In this document: positions 9,419-19,073 of the stretch, piece by piece
Numbering within the stretch: the stretch's first letter is position 1
Layout of the letters: each line of letters begins with the position of its first letter
NCBI RefSeq assembly: GCF_019884785.1
Contig: NZ_CP082326.1
Span: forward strand, 1,605,355-1,669,354
Reading direction: 5' to 3'
DNA length: 64,000 nt
DNA from: Crassaminicella profunda
GTDB taxonomy: Bacteria > Bacillota > Clostridia > Peptostreptococcales > Thermotaleaceae
Position numbers and translations under genes: made by a program
Notes under the pieces: generated by a model
Told to the model about the DNA's origin: nothing
Databases searched by the model: none
The model's input: the letters and a program-made list of their open reading frames with translations, nothing else

Positions 9419-9784
9419 ATGATGTCAAAAGGAATTTTAGTAGTTGATGATGCCGCATTTATGAGAATGATGATTAAGGATGTTTTAACAAAATATGGAT
9501 TTGATGTATTAGGGGAAGCTGAAAATGGTGCAAAAGCCATTGAAAAATACAAAGAATTGAATCCGGATTTAGTGATTATGGATATTACTATGCCTGAGGT
9601 TGATGGTATACAGGCAGTAAAAGAAATTAAAAAAGTTAACCCAAATGCTAAAATTGTTATGTGTTCAGCCATGGGTCAGCAAGCTATGGTAATTGAAGCG
9701 ATTCAAGCTGGAGCAGGTGATTTTATCGTAAAACCATTCCAAGCGGATCGTGTTATTGAAGCTGTGAAAAAAGTATTAGGCTAA
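9419..9784 (+). CDS. cheY: Chemotaxis response regulator CheY
   Basis: Single-domain receiver that carries phosphate from CheA to the switch. The acidic pair D10-D11, the phosphoacceptor D55 in VIMDITMPE, the conserved Ser of MCSAMG and the Lys of IVKPF are all present in 121 residues. There is no output domain. The start may be either of two adjacent ATGs after AGAGGAGG. It lies directly after fliY, which dephosphorylates it. Confidence 0.96.
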   Translation: MMSKGILVVDDAAFMRMMIKDVLTKYGFDVLGEAENGAKAIEKYKELNPDLVIMDITMPEVDGIQAVKEIKKVNPNAKIVMCSAMGQQAMVIEAIQAGAGDFIVKPFQADRVIEAVKKVLG

Positions 9785-9785
9785 T

Positions 9786-10271
9786 TTGAAAGGGGAAATC
9801 GTCATTAAACCTGATGCAACATATTTTATCAGTGTTTTGTTTGTATTTATTTTTATAGTAGTAGCAGCTTATTATGTAACAAAATTAATTGCAAAAAATG
9901 GTTCAGTCCTTATAAAAGGGAAAAATATGAAAGTTGTTGAAAAAATATCTTTGGGGTTAGATAAATCTATTTATTTGATCCATATTGGAAAACATTATTA
10001 CATTTTAGCTGCTTCAAAGCAAAATATTGATGTGATTGATAAGATTAATGAAGAGGATATGAAAGTAGTTTCTAAAAATAAGCAATATGAAAAAATGGAT
10101 GAAGACTTTGATACTTTACTAGATAAATATTTATATGAAGACAATACTTTTTCACAAGATCAACCGAAGAACTTTGATGCTTTTACAAATACGATGATGA
10201 ACAAATTAAAGGAAATGAAGAGACGAACGCAAGGAGTCAAACAACATACAGATAGGGACGAAATGAAATGA
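9786..10271 (+). CDS. fliO: Flagellar biosynthetic protein FliO (FliZ)
   Basis: A small membrane protein that helps assemble the FliP-FliQ-FliR gate. One transmembrane helix (about residues 12-33) is followed by a basic cytoplasmic domain with the family pattern KVVEKISLGLDKSIYLI. The start is uncertain. The TTG at 9786, 2 nt after the cheY stop, has no Shine-Dalgarno site. A strong AAAGGGG lies inside the frame at 9789-9795 and points to an ATT at 9804. The TTG is used here as the conventional call. The stop overlaps the fliP ATG. Confidence 0.82.
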   Translation: MKGEIVIKPDATYFISVLFVFIFIVVAAYYVTKLIAKNGSVLIKGKNMKVVEKISLGLDKSIYLIHIGKHYYILAASKQNIDVIDKINEEDMKVVSKNKQYEKMDEDFDTLLDKYLYEDNTFSQDQPKNFDAFTNTMMNKLKEMKRRTQGVKQHTDRDEMK

Positions 10272-11041
10272 TGAGAAAAGATTTTAAAAAATATTTATGG
10301 ATTACCGTATTAATGATATTTGTTTTAGCTCTCTCATTTTCTATATCTTCTGCTGAACCTAAAATGTCTATTCCTAAAATTGGATTAAGTATAGATGAAG
10401 CAAAAAATCCAAAAGAGGTAGCCAACAGTTTAGAAATTTTATTTTTATTAACGGTTTTGGCACTAGCGCCGTCTATTTTAATTATGATGACATGCTTTAC
10501 TAGAATCATCATTGTATTATCGTTTATACGTAAAGCTATTGCCACTCAAACAACACCACCTAATCAAGTACTTGTTGGATTGGCTCTTTTTCTTACTTTT
10601 TTTATTATGGCACCAATAGGTTCTGAGATTAATGAAAAGGCAGTGCAGCCTTATCTGAATGAACAAATTACAGCAGAAGAAGCTGTAGATAATGCTATGA
10701 AGCCAGTTAGAAGCTTTATGTTTAAGCAAACAAGAGAAAAAGATTTGGCACTTTTTATAGATATATCTGGTAGTGAGAGACCAAAAAAACTTGAAGATAT
10801 TCCATCTAAAGCATTAATTCCGGCTTTTATTATTAGTGAATTAAAAACTGGATTTCAAATTGGTTATGTATTGTTCATACCATTTATAGTCATTGATATG
10901 GTAGTTGCAAGTACATTAATGTCAATGGGAATGATGATGCTGCCGCCAGTAATGATTTCTATGCCATTTAAAATATTATTATTTATATTAGTAGATGGAT
11001 GGAATCTTATTATCAAATCCCTCATTATGGGATTTAAGTAG
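10268..11041 (+). CDS. fliP: Flagellar export gate protein FliP
   Basis: Core subunit of the type III export gate. A cleavable-type signal sequence (residues 7-30, ending near SSAEP) is followed by membrane helices at about 57-80, 100-120, 190-215 and 225-250. The family block APSILIMMTCFTRIIIVLSF and the ending IKSLIMGF support the call. Length is 257 residues, normal for FliP. Its ATG overlaps the fliO TGA, so the two are translationally coupled. Confidence 0.96.
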   Translation: MMRKDFKKYLWITVLMIFVLALSFSISSAEPKMSIPKIGLSIDEAKNPKEVANSLEILFLLTVLALAPSILIMMTCFTRIIIVLSFIRKAIATQTTPPNQVLVGLALFLTFFIMAPIGSEINEKAVQPYLNEQITAEEAVDNAMKPVRSFMFKQTREKDLALFIDISGSERPKKLEDIPSKALIPAFIISELKTGFQIGYVLFIPFIVIDMVVASTLMSMGMMMLPPVMISMPFKILLFILVDGWNLIIKSLIMGFK

Positions 11042-11052
11042 AGGTGTATTAG

Positions 11053-11322
11053 ATGAGTGAGGGGCAAATTATTGAATTGCTTCAACAAGCTATGTTAAAT
11101 GTAATATTGCTATCAGCACCCATGCTTGTATTAGGTCTTATTGTTGGTTTGGCAGTGAGTGTATTTCAAGCAACAACACAAATACAAGAACAGACCCTTG
11201 CATTTGTACCTAAAATTATATCGGTGCTTGTTGCAATTATTGTTTTTGGACCATGGATATTAAATACCATTGTAGATTATACACAAGACCTATTTATGAA
11301 TCTAAATAATTTTATACAATAG
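11053..11322 (+). CDS. fliQ: Flagellar export gate protein FliQ
   Basis: An 89-residue protein with two transmembrane helices (about 15-37 and 50-72) joined by the conserved short loop QATTQIQEQTLAFVPKI. Several copies join FliP and FliR in the export gate. The ATG follows GAGGTG; fliP ends 11 nt upstream and fliR begins 15 nt downstream. Confidence 0.96.
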   Translation: MSEGQIIELLQQAMLNVILLSAPMLVLGLIVGLAVSVFQATTQIQEQTLAFVPKIISVLVAIIVFGPWILNTIVDYTQDLFMNLNNFIQ

Positions 11323-11337
11323 ATTGGATGAAAAAAT

Positions 11338-12123
11338 GTGAAAATTGTATTGGAGCTACTTGAACATATAGATGTGTTTTTATTAGTTTTTTCAAGGATT
11401 ATAGGTATTTTTGTTTCTGCGCCAGTTTTTAATCATAAGAATGTGCCAATTTATTTGAAGATAGGATTTTCTTTTATTGTAACCCTTATTCTTTTTCCTG
11501 TGATTAAAGTGCCAATAAATTTAGTGAATGATCAATTTTATTTATTAATGGGATCAAGCATAAAAGAACTTTTAACAGGCATAATGATAGGATTTATTTG
11601 TTATTTATTTTATAGTTCTATCTATTTGGCAGGGCGTATAATCGATATGCAAATTGGGTTTGCAATGGTTAGTGTAATCAATCCACAAGACGATACACAA
11701 GTTCCACTGATGGGAAGTTTATTTTATATTATGGCTGTACTGGTATTTTTATCAACAAATGGGCATCATACTTTAATTTATGCCTTGAAATATAGTTTTG
11801 ATAGTATTCCTTTAGGAGGTTTGACCATTAATGCTTTTATGATTGACAAATTGATAGGGATATTAATCAATACTTTTATTATTGCATTTAAAATGGGAGC
11901 ACCTGTTTTGGTAGCCATTCTTGTATCGAATATGCTCCTAGGTATATTAGCACGAACCATGCCTCAAATGAATGTTTTTGTTGTAGGAATGCCACTAAAA
12001 ATAATTGTTGGACTTATTATTATCGTTTTAATGATTCCTTTATATGTAGGAGTTTTTGAAAATATTTTTGAGCATATGTTTGAAAATTTATATGAGTTTT
12101 TAAACCTTGTATTAAAAGGATGA
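11338..12123 (+). CDS. fliR: Flagellar export gate protein FliR
   Basis: A 261-residue integral membrane protein with about six hydrophobic segments; one copy completes the FliPQR gate. Family features include an early R-x2-G-x3-SAPVF pattern and GRIIDMQIGFAMVSVINPQ near residue 100. The start is a GTG after TTGGATGA. It is followed after 4 nt by flhB, with which some clostridia fuse it; here the two are separate. Confidence 0.95.
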   Translation: MKIVLELLEHIDVFLLVFSRIIGIFVSAPVFNHKNVPIYLKIGFSFIVTLILFPVIKVPINLVNDQFYLLMGSSIKELLTGIMIGFICYLFYSSIYLAGRIIDMQIGFAMVSVINPQDDTQVPLMGSLFYIMAVLVFLSTNGHHTLIYALKYSFDSIPLGGLTINAFMIDKLIGILINTFIIAFKMGAPVLVAILVSNMLLGILARTMPQMNVFVVGMPLKIIVGLIIIVLMIPLYVGVFENIFEHMFENLYEFLNLVLKG

Positions 12124-12127
12124 TATC

Positions 12128-13216
12128 ATGTTGCTTTTTAAAATAGATTTACAACTTTTTAATGGTGAGAAAACAGAAGATGCTACACCTAAGAAAAGAC
12201 AACAAGCAAGAGAAGAAGGTCAAGTCTTACAAAGTAGAGAAATTAATTCTGCACTGATTTTATTATTTACATTTTGGGTATTAAGCTTAATGGGAAACTA
12301 TATATATCATAATTTTATGATATTTACGAAAAATATTCTATTAGAAACAAAAAATATGGATGATTTATTCAGTGTAGGAGGTATGCATAAATTATTTATT
12401 CAATCAACCATTTTAACTGTAAAAATTGTAGTACCAATTTTAGGAGTAGCCTTTGTTGTTGGTTTGATTTGTAGTTATATGCAAGTAGGTTTTTTATTCA
12501 CAACGAAACCGTTGACACCTAAATTTAGTAAGCTAAATCCAATTAATGGACTTAAAAAATTTTTTTCTATGAAGCCGTTAGTTGAATTATTTAAGTCTCT
12601 TGTAAAAATTTGTGCAGTAGGATATATAACCTTTAGCTATGTGATCAAGCAATCAAAAAACATTTTAAATGTTATGGATATGGAAATTCTACAGATAACC
12701 GGTTATTTAGGAAAAACTATAGTAAACATTGCGTTTCGTGCTGCTATGGTTTTAATTGTTCTAGCAGCAATTGATTATTTGTATCAAAAATGGGAGCACG
12801 AAAAAGAATTAAAAATGTCAAAACAAGAGATAAAAGAAGAATATAAGCAAATGGAAGGAGATCCTCAGCTAAAATCTAAAATCAAGGAAAAGCAACGTCA
12901 AATGTCTATGGGAAGAATGATGCAGGATGTTCCGAATGCAGATGTAATTATTACAAACCCAACACATTACGCTATTGCGATTAGGTATGATAGTACCCTT
13001 GAGGATGCACCTATAGTACTTGCAAAAGGAAAAGACCTTATTGCACAAAAAATAAAAACGATAGCTTCAGAAAATGATATTGTAATTGTGGAAAATAAGC
13101 CGTTAGCAAGATCCATTTATGCTACTGTGGATATAGGAGATTATATTCCTCCAGATCTTTATCAAGCAGTTGCAGAAGTTTTAGCTTATGTGTATAGAAT
13201 TAAAAATATTTATTAG
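12128..13216 (+). CDS. flhB: Flagellar export switch protein FlhB
   Basis: Export-apparatus protein that changes substrate class from hook to filament. The N-terminal half has four membrane helices after the typical EDATPKKRQQAREEGQV segment. The cytoplasmic half contains the self-cleavage site NPTH at residues 277-280, within VIITNPTHYAIAIRY. Length is 362 residues. FliK, encoded upstream, is expected to act on this domain. Confidence 0.97.
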   Translation: MLLFKIDLQLFNGEKTEDATPKKRQQAREEGQVLQSREINSALILLFTFWVLSLMGNYIYHNFMIFTKNILLETKNMDDLFSVGGMHKLFIQSTILTVKIVVPILGVAFVVGLICSYMQVGFLFTTKPLTPKFSKLNPINGLKKFFSMKPLVELFKSLVKICAVGYITFSYVIKQSKNILNVMDMEILQITGYLGKTIVNIAFRAAMVLIVLAAIDYLYQKWEHEKELKMSKQEIKEEYKQMEGDPQLKSKIKEKQRQMSMGRMMQDVPNADVIITNPTHYAIAIRYDSTLEDAPIVLAKGKDLIAQKIKTIASENDIVIVENKPLARSIYATVDIGDYIPPDLYQAVAEVLAYVYRIKNIY

Positions 13217-13227
13217 GAGGAATAAAT

Positions 13228-15255
13228 ATGAAATTTGGTGATATAGTCGTATCACTTGCAGTCATAGCAGTTATAATAATAATTATTATTCCAATACCAT
13301 TAGTGGCTGTAGATATATTATTAAGTTTGAATATTTCATTATCAATGCTTATTTTGCTTATTGCAATATATAATAAAGAACCATTAGAGTTTGCAGTCTT
13401 TCCTTCTATGTTACTTTTAACTACGTTATTTAGATTGTCTTTAAATATTTCCACTACAAGATATATTCTTTCTAATGGAAATGCAGGAGATGTTATTGAA
13501 GCGTTTGGACAATTTGTTGTAGGTGGAAATGCTGTTGTTGGTTTTATTATATTTTTAATCATTGTAATTATACAATTTATGGTAATTACAAAGGGTGCAG
13601 AGAGAGTTTCGGAAGTTGGAGCAAGATTTACATTAGATGCAATGCCTGGAAAGCAAATGGCTATTGATGCTGATTTAAATTCAGGTTTAATTAGTGAAGC
13701 AGAAGCAAGAGAGAGAAGACTACGTATTCAAAATGAAGCTGACTTTTATGGAGCAATGGATGGAGCCAGTAAGTTTGTAAAAGGCGATGCCATTGCAGGG
13801 ATTATCATAACCATTATCAATATTACAGCAGGTTTTGTATTAGGTATGATGGGTAAAGGGTTAGGATTCATGGAAGCTCTTCAAAAGTATACTTTATTGA
13901 CTGTTGGAGATGGTTTAGTGAGTCAGATTCCTGCTCTTTTGATTTCAACAGCAACAGGTATTGTAGTAACAAGAGCTGCTTCAGATTCAGATTTAGGAAA
14001 TGATGTAATTAAACAGTTATTTAGACAACCCAAAATTATGTTTATTATTGCGGGTGTGCTACTATTTTTAGGATTGACACCACTTCCAGATCTACCCTAT
14101 TTTCTATTAAGTGGTGTATTTGTATATTTAGGTTTTACACTTAGAAATTCCATTAAAGAAAGTATTGTTGAAGATGAGGAAATCCCTCAAGATACAGAGG
14201 CTGAAGATATAAAAAAACCAGAGAATGTATTGCCATTACTGCAAGTGGATCCAATTGAGTTAGAATTTGGATATGGTATTATTCCACTAGCTGACCCAAA
14301 TCAAGGGGGAGATCTATTTGATAGACTGGTAATGATTCGAAGACAATGTGCACTTGAATTAGGGGTTATTGTACCTATGATAAGGCTTAGGGATAATATA
14401 CAATTAGAATCCAATCAATATGTGATTAAGATAAAAGGTGTAGATGTAGCAGATGGAAATATTATATTTGATCATTATTTAGCAATGAATCCTGGTACAG
14501 CAGAAGGGAATATTAGTGGGATTGATACAGTGGAGCCTGCGTTTGGACTACCTGCTAAATGGATACAAGAGGAAGAAAGAGAAAAAGCAGAAATCTTTGG
14601 ATATACTGTGGTAGATCCTTCATCCATTATATCAACTCATCTTACTGAAATTATTAAAAGACATGCTCATGAGTTATTAGGTAGACAGGAAGTTAAGTCC
14701 TTATTGGATAATGTAAAAGAAAACCATGAGGCATTAATTGATGAACTTGTACCCAAAATCATGTCTTTAGGAGAGATTCAAAAGGTACTTTCTAATCTAT
14801 TGAGAGAGGGTATATCCATAAGGGATATGGTAACTATTTTAGAAACACTTGCGGATTATGGGACCATTACAAGAGATACAGATATGTTGACGGAATATGT
14901 GAGACAATCCCTTTCACGAGCCATTACAAAACAGTTTATTGAAGGAAATCGTGCAAAAGTTATTACGCTAGATCAAAGTTTAGAACAGACTATTATGGAA
15001 TCTATTCAACAAACAGAGCATGGATCCTATTTAAATTTAGATCCAAATAAAACACAAGTAGTTTTAAATAATTTAGCAATGCAGGTTGAAAAATTAATGT
15101 CTGTTGGAGAACAGCCAGTCATATTGACTTCTCCTATTGTTAGATTTTATTTTAAAAAATTAACAGAACAATTAGCTCCTGAGTTAACAGTTTTATCATA
15201 TAATGAGATCGATTCAAAAATTGAAGTACAGTCGGTTGGGGTGGTGAGTGCATAA
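13228..15255 (+). CDS. flhA: Flagellar export gate protein FlhA
   Basis: The largest export-gate subunit (675 residues), forming a nonameric ring that receives chaperone-substrate complexes. About eight membrane helices occupy residues 1-310, with the FHIPEP-family block FPSMLLLTTLFRLSLNISTTR. A large cytoplasmic domain follows, with HLTEIIKRHAHELLGRQE near residue 475. The ATG follows TAGGAGGA. No unusual feature was seen. Confidence 0.97.
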   Translation: MKFGDIVVSLAVIAVIIIIIIPIPLVAVDILLSLNISLSMLILLIAIYNKEPLEFAVFPSMLLLTTLFRLSLNISTTRYILSNGNAGDVIEAFGQFVVGGNAVVGFIIFLIIVIIQFMVITKGAERVSEVGARFTLDAMPGKQMAIDADLNSGLISEAEARERRLRIQNEADFYGAMDGASKFVKGDAIAGIIITIINITAGFVLGMMGKGLGFMEALQKYTLLTVGDGLVSQIPALLISTATGIVVTRAASDSDLGNDVIKQLFRQPKIMFIIAGVLLFLGLTPLPDLPYFLLSGVFVYLGFTLRNSIKESIVEDEEIPQDTEAEDIKKPENVLPLLQVDPIELEFGYGIIPLADPNQGGDLFDRLVMIRRQCALELGVIVPMIRLRDNIQLESNQYVIKIKGVDVADGNIIFDHYLAMNPGTAEGNISGIDTVEPAFGLPAKWIQEEEREKAEIFGYTVVDPSSIISTHLTEIIKRHAHELLGRQEVKSLLDNVKENHEALIDELVPKIMSLGEIQKVLSNLLREGISIRDMVTILETLADYGTITRDTDMLTEYVRQSLSRAITKQFIEGNRAKVITLDQSLEQTIMESIQQTEHGSYLNLDPNKTQVVLNNLAMQVEKLMSVGEQPVILTSPIVRFYFKKLTEQLAPELTVLSYNEIDSKIEVQSVGVVSA

Positions 15256-15256
15256 T

Positions 15257-16390
15257 ATGAAAGTAAAAAGATATATAGCAAAGGATGCACAGGAGGCTAT
15301 GCTAAAAGTAAAGGCTGAGCTAGGAGCGAATGCAGTAATTTTGCATTCAAGAAAAATTAAGCGTCCAGGATTTTTGGGTTTTTTTAAAAAGCCTCTTATT
15401 GAGATGGTTGCTGCTGTTGAACAAGATGAAAAAGAAAAAGAGAAAAAGTTTAATATGTCGAAAGAAAAAAAACATATAAATAATCAAGGAGAATTCAATA
15501 AGATTGACGAATTAAAACATCAAGTAGGAAATATTGAAAATCTATTAAATAATTTTATTCACAAAATTGATGATGTGCAGCAGAAAGATGAAACTAAAAG
15601 GCCTGTATTGTTTGATAAATATTATAATCATCTTATTGAAAATAATATTGAAAAGAGTATTGCGGAAAAGATTATGAATATAGCAAGAAAGCAAGTAAGT
15701 TTTTCAAGTGAAAATGAGGAGGTAATTCATAAAGCAATAAAAATTATTATAAGAGAGTATTTAGGAAATCCTCAATCTATTAATGAAGAGAGTAATAGTC
15801 AGAAAAATATTGTTTTAGTGGGTCCTACTGGTGTTGGAAAAACAACAACACTTGCTAAATTAGCTGCTAGATTCGCTATTGGAAAAAATAAGTCTGTAGG
15901 ACTGATTACAGCAGATACTTATAGAATTGCTGCAGTGGAACAATTACGAACTTATAGTGAAATTTTGGATGTTCCAATAAAAGTAATCTATGAGCCTGAA
16001 GAAATTCAAGAAGCTATAGAAGCATTTAAAGATAAGGATATTATTTTAATAGATACAGCGGGACGTAATCATCGATCAGCAGAACAGTTAGAAGAAGTAA
16101 AAAAATTGATCAATTATATAGACGATCCAGATATTTTTTTAGTAATGAGTGCTACAACTGGGTATAAAGATATTATAAGTATTATAAATTCTTATAATTT
16201 TATAGAAAACTATCACCTATTGTTTACAAAATTAGATGAAGCAAATGGAGTCGGAAATATATTAAATGCTAAAATTTTGACCAATAAAAATCTTTCCTAC
16301 GTCACTACAGGGCAAAGCGTTCCTGATGATATTGAAAATGCAAATTCAGAAAAAATCGCAAATATAATTGTAGGTGAATTGTATGAATGA
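15257..16390 (+). CDS. flhF: Flagellar GTPase FlhF
   Basis: SRP-type GTPase that sets flagellar position or number. A basic N-terminal region (with RYIAKDAQEAML) and a linker of about 120 residues precede the NG domain. The P-loop GPTGVGKT starts near residue 189, and DTAGRN is the G3 motif. The ATG at 15257 is preferred over a GTG at 15248, which lies inside flhA. The last 8 nt overlap flhG, the gene for its usual partner ATPase. Confidence 0.95.
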   Translation: MKVKRYIAKDAQEAMLKVKAELGANAVILHSRKIKRPGFLGFFKKPLIEMVAAVEQDEKEKEKKFNMSKEKKHINNQGEFNKIDELKHQVGNIENLLNNFIHKIDDVQQKDETKRPVLFDKYYNHLIENNIEKSIAEKIMNIARKQVSFSSENEEVIHKAIKIIIREYLGNPQSINEESNSQKNIVLVGPTGVGKTTTLAKLAARFAIGKNKSVGLITADTYRIAAVEQLRTYSEILDVPIKVIYEPEEIQEAIEAFKDKDIILIDTAGRNHRSAEQLEEVKKLINYIDDPDIFLVMSATTGYKDIISIINSYNFIENYHLLFTKLDEANGVGNILNAKILTNKNLSYVTTGQSVPDDIENANSEKIANIIVGELYE

Positions 16391-17303
16391 TCAGGCTAAA
16401 AAGCTAAGAGAGATCATCAATAATCTTAAAAAGCAAAATAAAGATAAAAATGAACTTACATTTTCAGAAAATAGTACCGATAATGATCATACAAGGGTGA
16501 TAACCATTACTAGTGGTAAGGGTGGTGTGGGCAAATCAAATTTCACCATTAATTTGGCACTAGCACTTAGTAAATTAGGATATAAAATTACAATTTTAGA
16601 TGCAGATTTAGGTTGTGCTAACGTCGATGTGATTTTAGGTATTATTCCAAAATATACATTAGCCCATGTTATTAGAAAAGAAAAAACACTAGAAGAAGTG
16701 ATTGTACAAGGACCTGAAGGTATAAGATTAATATCAGGGGGTTCAGGACTAAGGGAATTAACTGATTTAACAGAAGAGCAAATAGCTAGTTTGATGAATA
16801 ACCTTAAGTCTATTGGAAAGAACTCAGATTTTATTTTGATTGATACAGGTGCAGGAATTAGTAATTCTGTCTTATCTTTTGTGGAAGCTACAAGTGAGAT
16901 TATTTTAGTAACAACACCTGAACCTACATCTATTACGGATGCTTATGCAGTTCTTAAAAATATTATATTAAAGGATCATGAAAAAATTGTTAGAGTTTTG
17001 ATCAATAGAGTTGAGAATAGTCAGGAAGGGTTAGAAATTTTTAATAAACTAAATATTGCTTCACAAAGGTTTTTGAACATAGCTTTACAAAGGTTGGGCT
17101 ATCTATATGATGATCACTTAGTTTCTAAATCAGTTAAATTACAAAAGCCTTTCCTTTTAAGCTATCCAAATAGCTTAGTTAGTAAAGGGATAGAGACAAT
17201 AGCATCTAGACTTATTAATGAATCTAGTTCTGAAGTATTTGAAGTAAGTGGTTTAAAAAGGTTTATCCATAAGTTCATATATGGTCACAAAAAGTCAATA
17301 TAA
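16383..17303 (+). CDS. flhG: Flagellar number regulator FlhG (MinD-like ATPase)
   Basis: MinD/ParA-family ATPase that stimulates FlhF and controls flagellar number and C-ring assembly. An N-terminal charged helix, corresponding to the FlhF-activating segment, precedes the deviant Walker A motif GKGGVGKS at residues 45-52. The A' motif is DADLGCANVD, followed by DTGAGI. The ATG at 16383 overlaps the flhF stop and follows TAGGTGA. The C-terminus is basic, suiting a membrane-binding helix. B. subtilis calls it YlxH. Confidence 0.95.
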   Translation: MNDQAKKLREIINNLKKQNKDKNELTFSENSTDNDHTRVITITSGKGGVGKSNFTINLALALSKLGYKITILDADLGCANVDVILGIIPKYTLAHVIRKEKTLEEVIVQGPEGIRLISGGSGLRELTDLTEEQIASLMNNLKSIGKNSDFILIDTGAGISNSVLSFVEATSEIILVTTPEPTSITDAYAVLKNIILKDHEKIVRVLINRVENSQEGLEIFNKLNIASQRFLNIALQRLGYLYDDHLVSKSVKLQKPFLLSYPNSLVSKGIETIASRLINESSSEVFEVSGLKRFIHKFIYGHKKSI

Positions 17304-17343
17304 ATGAATAAAGATTGAAAAGAAATGAAAGTAGGGTTTGTTT

Positions 17344-18012
17344 ATGAAAAAAAACAGGCTTCCCAAAATCGGAATGAAAATAGGAATTGAGTTAGAAACT
17401 TCTAAAAGCAATGAAAATAAAAAATTGCTTAGTCAAGTTATGGATATTATTGATAATTATTCTATGTTTATTGCAACACCTATATATAAAAATGTAGTTG
17501 CACCCATATCCGTTGGCGAAACAATACAAATCACCTATTATAAAAAAAATTCAGGAGTATATGCGTTTAAAGCAAAAGTAATAGGAAGAAAGAAAGTATC
17601 TGATATTTCATATATGAAAGTTGAAAGAATAGGAGATATTTTTAGAGTACAGAGAAGAGATTTTTTTAGATTAGAAGTGGTACTAAATGCTAAAATTAAA
17701 ACCATTGAACCTGAAGATAATGAGAAGGTAATTTCAGTTTTAACAAAAGACATAAGTGGCGGTGGATTAAGAGTTATTAGTAAAGAAGCCTTAAAAGTAG
17801 GTAGTATTGTAGAAACAAGCATCGAAGCTGAAAAAGAAATTTTTGTTGTTAGAGGACAAATTTTAAGATGTGCACCCTATGAAGATGAAGGATCTAAATA
17901 TAACTTTGACATAGGAATAAGGTTAAAAGATGTTTCAGAAAAAGTTAGAGAGACCATAATATCCTTTATTTTTGATTATCAAAGAAAAATGAGGAAAAAA
18001 GGATTGATCTAG
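17344..18012 (+). CDS. PilZ-domain c-di-GMP receptor (YcgR-like flagellar brake)
   Basis: A 222-residue cytoplasmic protein with an N-terminal YcgR-type beta domain and a C-terminal PilZ domain. Both c-di-GMP motifs are intact: RRDFFR near residue 103 (the RxxxR element) and DISGGG near 138 (the D/NxSxxG element). Homologues such as B. subtilis MotI/DgrA and E. coli YcgR slow the motor when c-di-GMP rises. The ATG at 17344 has GTAGGG 7 nt upstream. Its place inside the operon, just before cheB, supports a motility role. Confidence 0.88.
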   Translation: MKKNRLPKIGMKIGIELETSKSNENKKLLSQVMDIIDNYSMFIATPIYKNVVAPISVGETIQITYYKKNSGVYAFKAKVIGRKKVSDISYMKVERIGDIFRVQRRDFFRLEVVLNAKIKTIEPEDNEKVISVLTKDISGGGLRVISKEALKVGSIVETSIEAEKEIFVVRGQILRCAPYEDEGSKYNFDIGIRLKDVSEKVRETIISFIFDYQRKMRKKGLI

Positions 18013-19068
18013 ATGAATAAGATAAAAGTTCTAGTAGTTGATGATTCTGCATTTATGCGTAAAGTAATTTCTGATATTATTACTTTAGACAAAGAGTTAA
18101 TAGTTATAGATACAGCGAGAAATGGAAAGGAAGCTATAAAAAAAATAAATGAATTTTCTCCTGATATTGTAACAATGGATGTTGAGATGCCTATTATGGA
18201 TGGTATAACAGCCTTAAAGACGATTATGCAAAAGTCACCTTTGCCAGTAGTTATGTTGAGTAGTGTAACGAAAGAAGGTGCAGAGGCTACATTAAAAGCA
18301 TTAGAACTAGGAGCAGTGGATTTTATTACAAAACCTACAAATATTTTCAAAATGAATACAGAAGATATGAGAATCCAATTAACAGAAAAGATTAAGATGG
18401 CGTCACGTGTGAATGTAAGTATTCAATGCATCCATCCATCTCGAAAAGTTAAGAGCATATCTAATAGGTCTGCACCCTATAAACAAAATTCACGTTTAAA
18501 AAAGATTGTTGCTTTAGGTACTTCAACAGGTGGGCCAAGAGCCTTGCAGGATGTGATACCCTATTTACCAAAAGATATACCAGCAAGTATTATTATTGTT
18601 CAACATATGCCTGCAGGCTTTACAAAGTCTTTAGCGGAGCGACTTAATAATCTATCAGCGATTAACGTTAAGGAAGCAGAAAATAATGATAGGCTGCTAC
18701 CTGGATATGCATATATTGCCCCAGGAGGATATCATTTAAAGATCATAAAAGCTAGCAGTGATTATAAAATAAGTCTTACAAAAGAAGCTCCTGTTTCTGG
18801 ACATAGGCCTTCTGTAGATGTGATGATGAATTCCTTAGCTTACTTAGAACTAGACAACTTGGTTGGTGTAATTATGACAGGGATGGGTTCAGATGGTGCT
18901 GTGGGAATAAAAAATATAAAACAAAAAAGTGGATATACAATAGCACAAGATGAAGCAACATGTGTAGTTTATGGTATGCCAAAATCTGCTGTTAACTTAG
19001 GCTGTATTGATGAAGTGGTGCCATTACAGGATATTGCTGAAACAATAACAAAAATTGTGGGGGTGTAG
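18013..19068 (+). CDS. cheB: Protein-glutamate methylesterase/deamidase CheB
   Basis: Adaptation enzyme that removes methyl groups from, or deamidates, chemoreceptors. The receiver domain (residues 1-120) has D10, D11 and the phosphoacceptor D56. The catalytic domain (about 165-350) shows the nucleophile Ser in GTSTGGPRAL, the His in VQHMPAGFT and the Asp in TGMGSDGA. It starts on the base after the PilZ gene stop. No cheR lies in this window. Confidence 0.96.
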   Translation: MNKIKVLVVDDSAFMRKVISDIITLDKELIVIDTARNGKEAIKKINEFSPDIVTMDVEMPIMDGITALKTIMQKSPLPVVMLSSVTKEGAEATLKALELGAVDFITKPTNIFKMNTEDMRIQLTEKIKMASRVNVSIQCIHPSRKVKSISNRSAPYKQNSRLKKIVALGTSTGGPRALQDVIPYLPKDIPASIIIVQHMPAGFTKSLAERLNNLSAINVKEAENNDRLLPGYAYIAPGGYHLKIIKASSDYKISLTKEAPVSGHRPSVDVMMNSLAYLELDNLVGVIMTGMGSDGAVGIKNIKQKSGYTIAQDEATCVVYGMPKSAVNLGCIDEVVPLQDIAETITKIVGV

Positions 19069-19073
19069 GAGAT

